From assembly GCA_028386065.3 (NCBI GenBank), contig JAKUCV010002493.1, positions 83,139 to 147,138 on the forward strand: DNA of 64,000 bases. The letters run 5' to 3'. The translations under genes and the position numbers were made by a program. Every line of letters begins with the position of its first letter. Position 1 is the first letter of the stretch. The notes below the pieces were generated by a model. The model did no database searches. It worked only from the letters and a program-made list of their open reading frames with translations, and was not told the origin of the DNA. Source of the DNA: Turnera subulata (lineage: Eukaryota > Streptophyta > Magnoliopsida > Malpighiales > Passifloraceae). Positions 56,618-64,000 of the stretch are shown piece after piece.

Positions 56618-57229
56618 ATGTCTGCTCCTTCATCCTTCTTCTTCTTTGAAGGTGCCAATCTAGGCAGAAGGAACCGTCTGGCCTACAACATGGTCAACGA
56701 GCGTCCAGAAGAATTACCGAACGAGCTCGGCAGGATGCCACGTCTGGTCTTCGTCGACGAGCTCTACTCATCGAGATTCTTCGTCACTCCAATGGAAGAG
56801 ACGTTCTTCCTAGAGGACCATGGCACTCTGAGGACCTCCTACTACGGCTCGGCAAACTCCATCATGTTCTTCATCTCCGAAAGACTTCAGGAGTTCAACC
56901 TAGAGTCCACTTGCCACTTCCTGGAGCAAGGCACCTACTACCAGCTCTCGATGACGGCCCAAAGCATGCCCAGAGTCACTCGGTTACCCGTAACTTGGCC
57001 CAAGGCCCGACTACTGGTGTGGAACTACAGAGGAGTCGCTAGGCGTTCCCAGGAGTTCTCGCGTACTCTGAGGGACCTGAAGAACCAGTACAAGCCAAAC
57101 ATGGTTCTTCTCACGGAGACCCAGTGGCAGCCTCAAGACGATCACGGTCTCATCCCACTCCGGTTCCCTCAAGCAAACCGGTTCGACCTTCCCGGCCAGA
57201 ACAACGCAGGCGGCATGTGGTTCTCGTAG
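56618..57229 (+). CDS. Antisense gene 2: conserved accessory protein with EEP-like end
   Basis: 203 residues, intact ATG-to-TAG frame. Residues 1-125 form an unrecognised domain (GRRNRLAYN, ELPNELGRMPRLVFVDELYS, RFFVTPMEE). Residues 130-203 resemble the first part of the LINE-type EEP endonuclease (LLVWNYRGV, MVLLTET, GQNNAGGMWF); later catalytic residues are absent, so endonuclease activity is not expected. A collinear, interrupted homologue lies antisense in the SIRE copia at 36753-37364. In a 31-codon stretch (EELPNEL... to ...TPMEE), 22 codons differ silently and only 2 change the residue. GC-rich third positions contrast with AT-rich ones in the other copy. It ends about 350 bp before the 5' LTR of its element. 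Confidence 0.75.
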   Translation: MSAPSSFFFFEGANLGRRNRLAYNMVNERPEELPNELGRMPRLVFVDELYSSRFFVTPMEETFFLEDHGTLRTSYYGSANSIMFFISERLQEFNLESTCHFLEQGTYYQLSMTAQSMPRVTRLPVTWPKARLLVWNYRGVARRSQEFSRTLRDLKNQYKPNMVLLTETQWQPQDDHGLIPLRFPQANRFDLPGQNNAGGMWFS

Positions 57230-57561
57230 AGCAACAGCATCACGGTCAACATCAACAATGACCCCAACAGCTTCAGGGTCAACGTCGTTCCGAGAAGATA
57301 AATGTATTTTCATTTTTTTTATATAAAATATCAATGTAACAATTATGTTTGTAATTATATTATTAGCAATATTAATAATATTTACATTTCTGCTTATTTA
57401 TGGCATCATTACCTCTTATGTGTATGTTCTGCGACAGCTGGCGTCCCTTGACTGGATCCATAATGCACTAACTAAAATGATATAAAATAATAAACAACTG
57501 GAGCGAACTATGCAAACAAGAACAACAACACACAAAGACTGCCCAACAAGACCTAACGCCC

Positions 57562-57573
57562 GCTCCGCTACCA
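57562..57573 (-). promoter_or_regulatory. Primer-binding site of the non-autonomous Tekay-like element
   Basis: Minus-strand TGGTAGCGGAGC, 3 bp from the LTR end at 57577; it fixes the element orientation. Confidence 0.8.
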
Positions 57574-57576
57574 AAA

Positions 57577-60510
57577 TGAAACGCCCCGACCCGTATTTAC
57601 CGTACACAGTAAACACCTGCCGGAACTGTGACGACACAACCAAACTAAGCTCAGCATACAGTGTATACAACAGGAACTCGGGCTCAACAGCCCAAAATAA
57701 AAACAATGATAACAACTCAACCGGCCCAATGGCCCAATAATATCAATAAACTGCACAGCGGAAGACTTAATAACTCACAAAAACACTGTATGCGACATAG
57801 ATGCAAACAATGGATCCGAGCCCTGTCCAAGGGATAACACCGCAGCCTGTCTGAAATGCACCAAACCTGTACCACAAATAACTCATCCTACGGGATGAAA
57901 GCCCGCAGGTGAGGGGTGAGTCCGAAGTGCTCACCGACAAAGGATAGACAATCAATATGCAACACAGTAATTACTCAAGTAAAAAACAGGCACAACAGCC
58001 AAACCAAAAGACTCGACCCAAAACTGGTCCAAGACCAAAAAGACTAAAACAAAAATCCAATTTTATCTTTCCGGGCCCCATCACGGACAAGCTAGAGGTC
58101 AGACCTGGTTATCAACATATTCCGGGTGCCAGACCAAATCCAGAGAACCCAGGGATCGACATCCAAAAAATACGAACCCAGGGATAGACATCCCAAAAAT
58201 AATCACGGGATAGACATCCCAAGCATAGACATGCTTATCACAAGTAACCCAGGTCATGGCCACCACAAAACAGTCTTAAACCATCGAATCGTACCACTAC
58301 TTATCACGTGACAATTATATTATCGTCATCAAAATCAAATCACAGGGATCAGCATCCCTAACCAAAATACCGGGATAGACATCCCTATCCAAAATCAAGG
58401 ATCGACATCCTTATCACAATTTATTATTAATTCCATTATACTTTAAACCAAAAAGACGCAAGGATAAACATCCAAAAACCAACATGGGATAAACATCCCG
58501 ACAACAATCAAGACCATGGGATAAACATCCCGAACCAAACCACAGCAAACCACAGCAAATGCAACATCCAACAAAGCAATAATCATCAAACACAATAACC
58601 GAGTAATACAGGCACATATTGAAGGAAATCCATCCTCACCTTGGCTGATTACTCAACTCCGGAGACAATGACCGGTCCGAAGCCGGCTCCTCGGGAAACT
58701 GCCCGATATCCGAACCTATACAACAAAACAATATATACACATAAATGCACATAATCGGTATGCTATGATGCCAAAACTACGAAATTACCCATCCCGGTTC
58801 TTATCTTTTATTTTCATCTTTTACCGGAAATATTATACCGTACGTATCTCCGAATATAATTTCGGTACCATAATTTAACTAAAACTCTTTCAAAAATATT
58901 TTCATAAAATAATATACTTTTTCCTAAATAATAATTACCATAATTTTTCTGGAAATTATAACATATGTATATATTTTCCATAATATTTCCATAAAAATTA
59001 TTATACTTTCCAAAACATAATTTCCAAGTATTATTATCTTTAGAAAACTCCATTTCCAGAAAGTATAATCACATAAACTTATTTTCTGGAAATAAATACG
59101 AATTTATAAATACACCTATATTTTTCCAAACATAAAATACTTTCCAAACAATTACATTATCAAAATAATTATATATTTCAGAAATATAAATCATGTGTAC
59201 CATATATATATTTCCAAAGTTAATTACCATAATTTTCCAGAAAATTAATAACATATTTATAATTCCCAGAAAATATATATACAATATTTATCTTTTTCCT
59301 AATTATATATGATAACATTTTTTTCAAAACAAAGCATAATTATCAAGGTATATATATACATACATTTTTCCCTAAAACCATAAATCATACTTTCTATATT
59401 TTTCTCAAAGTGAATATATATATTTTTTGTGAAAATTAAATACCAGAATAATTATATAAATAGATATATATATATATATATATTTTAAAAAATAAAACAA
59501 CCCAACCCGACAACCCAGGAGGTCGCGACCCGGACACAACCCGACCAGCACAACGGGTCCTCACCTAGCAGTGGCGGTCGGCGGCGCGACGCAGCGCTGG
59601 GAAGGTGTCGCGAGGCGCGGCGTGAGACATCGACTCCACAGGCGGTGGAAACCCGGGTGCGACGGTGCTGGAGGCTGAGCAGGCGCGGAGGAAGACGGAT
59701 CCGCGAGTTTCGCCACGGGTCAACGGTGCGTCACGGCGCTTCGGTGGACGGAAGGCGACAGAGGCAGCGGGGCTGAGCTCGCGACGGCACGGCAAGCGTG
59801 CTGCTGGGGTCGGTGTCGTGCACGGCTGACCGAAGCTCTTCGAGGTGAACAGTAACCGAGGAGAGGATCCCGGTGACACATTGTTCACATTATTTTTTTC
59901 CTTTTTCTTTCTTTTTTTCTATTTTTTTCTTTTTCTTTCTATTTTCTGTTTTTATTATTTTTTTTCTTCTTCTCTTTTTTTTTTTCCTCTTCTCTCTTTT
60001 TTTTCTCTGTTTTGCTGTTTTTTTCTCTTTTTTTTATTTCTTTTCTTTTCTTTTTTTTTCCTTTTTCTTTTCTTTTTTTTTCTCTCTTTTCTTCTTTTCT
60101 CTCTTTTTCTTTTTCTTCTCCTTTTCTCTCTTTTTCTCTTCTTCCCCTTCTCCTGCTTTCTTCTTCTTCTTCTTTTATAAACGATGAATTACTATGCAGC
60201 GTGTGATCATCCAATAATGCAGCTTGTCTGCATTATAAAGCGAGTCCGGTCCGGACCAGAAAATAACTGATACCCCCTTAGTTATTTTCCGGTGTGATTT
60301 TTCTGAGAATTCCGGGACCCGAAAAAAAAATACCGACTTAGGCCCGAAAAATCCACGGAAAAATCACAAGCGCGGGAAAACTCTCGGTTTCGAAAAACGA
60401 CGCTCGAATTACCTTGAATTAATTACCCAAGTTTAATTCTTCCAGTAAATCACTGTAGAAAGACTTTTACAGTCTGGTAAAAATCCAAAATTTTTACCTA
60501 GGCTGTTACA
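57577..60510 (-). repeat. 5' LTR of the non-autonomous Tekay-like element
   Basis: 2934 bp, minus strand TGTAACAGCC...GGGGCGTTTCA. Two-hairpin block 57887-57946, about ten GGGATnnnCATCCC-type palindromes at 58151-58531, GC-rich island 59510-59880, polypyrimidine tract 59890-60178. Confidence 0.9.
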
Positions 60511-60515
60511 CGCTT

Positions 60516-61777
60516 GCCATGGCGAAGAAAATTACTGCCATTCAAAGGAACTTTTTTTGGAGTGGACTGGCTAAATCTAGAAAAGTGTGTCTTGTGTCAT
60601 GGAAGCATATTTCGATCCCAAAGAAGTTCGGTGGTATGGGGATAATTGATTTGCATTGATGAACCAATGTCTTCTCTTCAAGTGGCTCTGGAATTTCACT
60701 AAAAAAGGAGACTCGATGTGGAAAGACATGATCAGGAATAAATGCGGTAAACCTTCCACTGTTTTGGCGCCATCCTTCAACATTAATAAATCCTCTCCAT
60801 TATGGCGTGACATAATCATGTCTTCTTGGGAACCTCATCATGGCAATTCTCTGCTTCAGAACGGAGTACGCATCGAACTAGGTAATGGGCATACTACTTT
60901 TTTCTGGTCTGACAGTTGGTCCAGGTATGGGGCTTTTAAAGACTTGTATCCACGCCTATACTCTGCTGCGTCGTCTCAACAAATGTCTATGTTTCAGTGT
61001 TTGGAGGTGGTTGGCTCACAACCTAGGTGTACATCTTCTTGGCGGAGACGATTGTGGGAGTGGGAAGAACGCGACGTGTCAGCTCTGGCCGCATTGGTTC
61101 CCTCGGTGTGTCTGCGAACTTCCTTGGATGATCGCTGGTGGTGGACCTCTGATACCAGCGGCGAGTATTCAGTGGCAAAAGGGAGGGACTTCTTATATTC
61201 GCAAAGGGGCATAGTCAGATGTACACCTTTCGTTTGGCTGGCCTTAACTCCCTTCAAAATCGAATGTTGGCTATGGTTGGCTCTTCACAACGGCATCCCC
61301 ACCAAGGACCAGCTTAGACATAGAGGTATTATTACACTTGCTGAGTCTACTTGCCCCTTGTGCTCGAATTGTCTTGAAACCCGAGACCACCTGCTACTCT
61401 TGTGTTCCTTTTCTTGGAGGGTCTGGTCCAAAGTTTGCAGGTGGTGGGGTATCCATTGGTGCTGCCCTGCTACGTTAGAGGAGCTATTGATACAGTATGC
61501 ATTCACATCCCCTTTCAACTGTAGTCGTCCTATCTGGGTGTCAATTGCTTTTGCTGTGCTGTGGTCTCTTTGGTTGGAGAGGAACACGAGGGTTTTCAAA
61601 GGCAGCAATTCAGAGGTGGATAGAGTTGCCGATTTGGCCGTGGTTAATGCTGTCCTATGGTTCAAGGCGAAGCATGGTAACTTCCCAATTGGTGCTTCCT
61701 TAGTTCTGTCATGTGCAGATTCTATCAAACATTGGGCAACACCATACTGTAATTTCAATGTTCTCGCTTCCTTTTGA
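60516..61777 (+). pseudogene. LINE ORF2 C-terminal part with zf-RVT
   Basis: Continuation of the LINE interrupted at 49311 (AKKITAIQRNFFWSG directly after the element). After a stop near 60658 the frame 60656-61777 is open: WRDIIMSSWEPH, NGVRIELGNGHTTFFWSDSW, the DDRWWWTSDTSGEYSVAKG linker, and the zinc-binding CPLCSNCLETRDHLLLLCSF motif (about residues 240-260), then VLWSLWLERNTRVFKG. The 3' untranslated part (61778-61915) ends AATAAAATCATCGC without an obvious poly(A). Confidence 0.85.
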
Positions 61778-61915
61778 GTAAGTGTAGCATGAGTATAATT
61801 GTGTCTTATATGTACTGTAATTTGAGAGAACTTGGTCTGTGAGGACCTGATGTCTGTTCCTTTTGTCCACTTTTTTCTTTGTAAATATTGTTCTGAATAA
61901 AATCATCGCTAGCAT

Positions 61916-63209
61916 AAAGAAAACGGTAACAAAAATATCAAAATTCCCATATTTGAACCTGATCCAAACTTCCTTACTCGTTTTATTAATAATCTAGGGA
62001 AAAGGTTTCCAATCTCAAATATAATTTGAATATGCATATGCATATGCCCATGCCATCAACTAAAGTTCTCGGAGCGTTGGTTCAATCGAGTGTAAGAAGG
62101 TAAAAGCTCTGGATATGCGCATTCTTTTTTTGGACCTGTTATCATGTCTAGAGGCAGCTAACGCAATTGAACCGAAAAAGCTAAATTTGTGAGAATTGCT
62201 TGATTAAGAGGCAGATCCGACAACAATAGAGTTTGAGTGCCATGTGCTGATTCGAGACGAGCCACGACACACCATCTAGCACTTGGAAATAGTCCTAAAA
62301 AATCAAACCTGAGCTGAAGAGATTGTCATTCTTATCAATGATTCGAAAGTCAACCTTTTTGCTCCATGTTTGCTTCATTTGGAAACGATTGCTGAGATTC
62401 GGCGAGTTTAATACACCTTTGCCACTAGGAATGTCTTAGCTATCATGCAACCAACAATGTTGTCGAGATGAAACTCATCATTGGCCTCTTTTATATCTCC
62501 CAGAACTATTACGAGTTCTAGTGCCATTGTAAATAGACGAACATGATTGTCAATGAACTGAGAGAATGAGGTTTGGATTCCAAAACTTGAAAACAAGGAA
62601 AATTAATAAATCCACAATCTCAGTTGAGATTGATTATGAAGAATATAATAAAGCGATGCTGTGACGGATCTAGGGAACAAGCAGGAACTCCCCTACAATC
62701 TTATTTCATACTTATGTTATAGTAATCAAACAAAAAGCTTTAAGTGGTCTGGTGGCTTATGTGTGCGTCACTCAACCCAAGCTTGTGCCTTGAGTGATAC
62801 TTTTTCCTTCATTTTTATTCAAACTAACCCTACCAATATAGATAATATGCTATTATGGGCCTCTTACAAAATTTTTCGGAATCCGCCCTTGAAGCAATGA
62901 GAGATTAGGATTAAGTGAGACAGTCACGAAGAGGTTTAGATGTGGAAAAACATAAGGGTTGCAACTAAGAGGGCAGTAGACTTGAGAAAACCTAATTTCT
63001 GAGTTTGAGAGAAAACCATGCATTACATGCGCAATATTTCCCAGCTTCAAAGATTTAGTTGTTGTCATCCCCTTCAATCGGGTCTCGGGAATTTGAGAGA
63101 AATGTTGCATTATCAAACTCTTCACCAGGCATTAAATCTACGCCCAACACCCGGAGGTATCACCAATTGCGATAAGGAATTTAGGACATATATAATTTTT
63201 CTTAATTTA
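61916..63209. other. Intergenic DNA, no gene recognised
   Basis: No coding motif, RNA gene or paired repeat that I can support. Only short AT-rich frames are present. Parts around 62650-62890 look like decayed repeat sequence. Confidence 0.45.
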
Positions 63210-63423
63210 AACAAGTGAAAACAAAATTTTAGGATAATGGAACAAATTGTTGTAAAATACTTGTGTTTATGAAGAATTAAGAGGAAGAAAAATTGATGAA
63301 AAGAGTAGAAGAAGAACATAGAAGAAGAGCAGCTCATCGTCTACCAATTTTCATTCGTTGTTGATGTGCTTATATACACTGTAATTAGGTACAACAGTGT
63401 CCACAATTTATCACGTTTTATAA
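63210..63423 (-). repeat. 3' LTR of a minus-strand copia element
   Basis: Minus strand begins TGTTATAAAACG at 63423, directly after a CCAAGGGGGAG purine tract (63424-63434), and has a GTATATAAGC TATA box (about 63368-63377). The left end is uncertain (63180-63240). The internal sequence to the right (63424-64000), with the CTCCCCCTTGG and ACCCAGTGGGATAAAAAC blocks, is a widespread plant copia non-coding segment; the rest of the element lies beyond the window. Confidence 0.6.
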
Positions 63424-63556
63424 CACTCCCCCTTGGATACTGTTGTACCTTGGGTAGAATATGCTTCTTGGGATAACTGCCTCATTAAAAACCTTACCAA
63501 GAAAAAAAAACCCAGTGGGATAAAAACTTGGTGAAGGAAAAAAGAGTGCAGTGCAT

Positions 63557-63844
63557 TGTGAAGGCCCTCTCCCCGAGGGACCCACCATATTCAGGTATTG
63601 TTACATCACTCCCTCCGCCCGATTAAATCCTTTACCATGCTGCAGCACTAGGGATTCGAACTCGGGACGTGATGCTTTTTATGCAGCTAAGTTGGTGAAG
63701 GTGCTCTCCTTGAAGGGGATAAAAAGCATCACGTCCGGAGTTCGAATCCCTAGTGCTGCAGCATGGTAAAGGATTTAATCGGGCGGAGGGAGTGATATAA
63801 CAATACCTGAATATAGTGGGTCCCTCGGGGAGAAGGCCTTCACA
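63557..63844. mobile_element. SINE-like inverted repeat with pol III boxes
   Basis: Arms of 126 bp (63557-63682 and 63719-63844) are complementary with 4 mismatches, separated by 36 bp. On the plus strand, CAGCTAAGTTGG (63684-63695) matches a tRNA A box in 11 of 12 positions and AGTTCGAATCC (63739-63749) matches the B box in 10 of 11, 55 bp apart. The unit runs TGTGAAGG...CCTTCACA and is flanked by TGCAT/TGCGT (63552-63556 and 63845-63849), a likely 5-bp target duplication. It is inserted in copia non-coding DNA. A transcript starting in the loop would run into the right arm only; readthrough across both arms would fold into a long hairpin. Confidence 0.75.
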
Positions 63845-64000
63845 TGCGTATTCTACTCCCCCTTATTTTGGCCTCTCTTAATGTCATTGCATGCCAATAA
63901 TCCTCTTGTCAACTTCTGGTGATGTGTGCCTTGTCTGATCACTTTTGATACATCATTACTCTAACTGGACAATATGGGTAGTTTTATCTTCATAATTTTG

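Larger units (their letters stand above)
52264..60510 (-). mobile_element. Complete non-autonomous Tekay-like element with antisense genes
   Basis: 8.2 kb. LTRs 52264-55171 and 57577-60510 enclose only 2.4 kb. Minus orientation is shown by the primer site beside the right LTR and by the AAAGAATTTTG/CCACC sequence at 55172-55200, whose complement (GGGGACAAAATTCTTTTTAAG, split here by length) is the typical 3' pre-LTR sequence of Tekay/Del elements. No gag or pol; instead two genes on the opposite strand (55357-55734 and 56618-57229), each with its own TATA box. Target duplication CGCTT. Confidence 0.9.

Noticed and set aside
57887..57946. Hammerhead ribozyme as in retrozymes
   Set aside because: The block has GACGAAGG and a GGTGAG stem, but lacks the CUGANGA core and the GAAAC segment in correct order, so the three-way core cannot be built.
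62408..63218. Short frames between the LINE and the copia LTR
   Set aside because: All under 100 codons, AT-rich, without motifs, splice-supported extension or promoter.

Overview
This is a repeat-dense window from a flowering-plant nuclear genome, most likely a eudicot. The evidence is the set of element families: Ty1/copia elements of SIRE/Maximus type, Ty3/gypsy elements of Tekay/Del and Tat/Ogre type, plant L1-type LINEs with EEP endonuclease and zf-RVT domains, a TRIM, a tRNA-derived SINE-like unit, and a spliced plant secretory peptide gene. I cannot name the species. About 90% of the window is transposon-derived and strongly nested. An 877-bp run of N lies at 33263-34139, and a single N at 35820 sits in an apparent false duplication.

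Layout. 1-6500: a degraded minus-strand Tekay-like gypsy element, with gag, protease and partial RT fragments followed by its 2.7-kb 5' LTR; its pol is cut near 1060 by another repeat. 6501-8900: AT-rich, no gene. 8839-9718: the only convincing host gene, a two-exon gene for a secreted precursor with four tandem six-cysteine peptides. 9962-14845: two 5'-truncated minus-strand LINE tails inserted at the same target, the first split by a compact Copia element (164-bp LTRs with TA...CA ends, perfect CCGAT target duplication). 16404-18889: a tandem TRIM array of 8 LTRs and 7 internal regions. 18905-44270: a large non-autonomous Tat/Ogre-like element with 1.6-kb LTRs, an Arg-type primer site, gag-protease, an antisense spliced accessory gene with its own promoter, and a 38-bp minisatellite near the 3' LTR. 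Nested in it are a 4.2-kb non-autonomous gypsy element carrying only a protease-coiled-coil frame (23409-27655, TSD CTTTC) and an 11.4-kb SIRE-type copia (30184-41601, TSD GGTTA). 44451-61915: LINE remnants. The large plus-strand LINE is interrupted by a solo LTR (49312-52244, TSD ACTTC) and, 19 bp further on, by a complete non-autonomous Tekay-like element (52264-60510, TSD CGCTT) carrying two antisense genes. 63200-64000: the end of a minus-strand copia element with a SINE-like inverted repeat inserted in it.

The most interesting theme is accessory genes with their own promoters inside LTR retrotransposons. In the SIRE element, pairs of the palindrome AACATCGATGTT, spaced 20-22 bp (mostly 21), stand upstream of both the LTR TATA box and an internal TATA box that serves the 3' accessory frame. 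In the unrelated Tat element, GGCGGTCAT/ATGACCGCC inverted repeats stand upstream of the LTR TATA box and, in matching orientation, upstream of the TATA box of the antisense accessory gene. A homologous accessory protein of about 200 residues occurs antisense in both the SIRE copia and the Tekay-like gypsy element. Its codons differ mainly at synonymous positions, which suggests selection on the protein. Together these features suggest that the LTR promoters and passenger-gene promoters were built to respond to the same host factor; this is an inference that needs testing.
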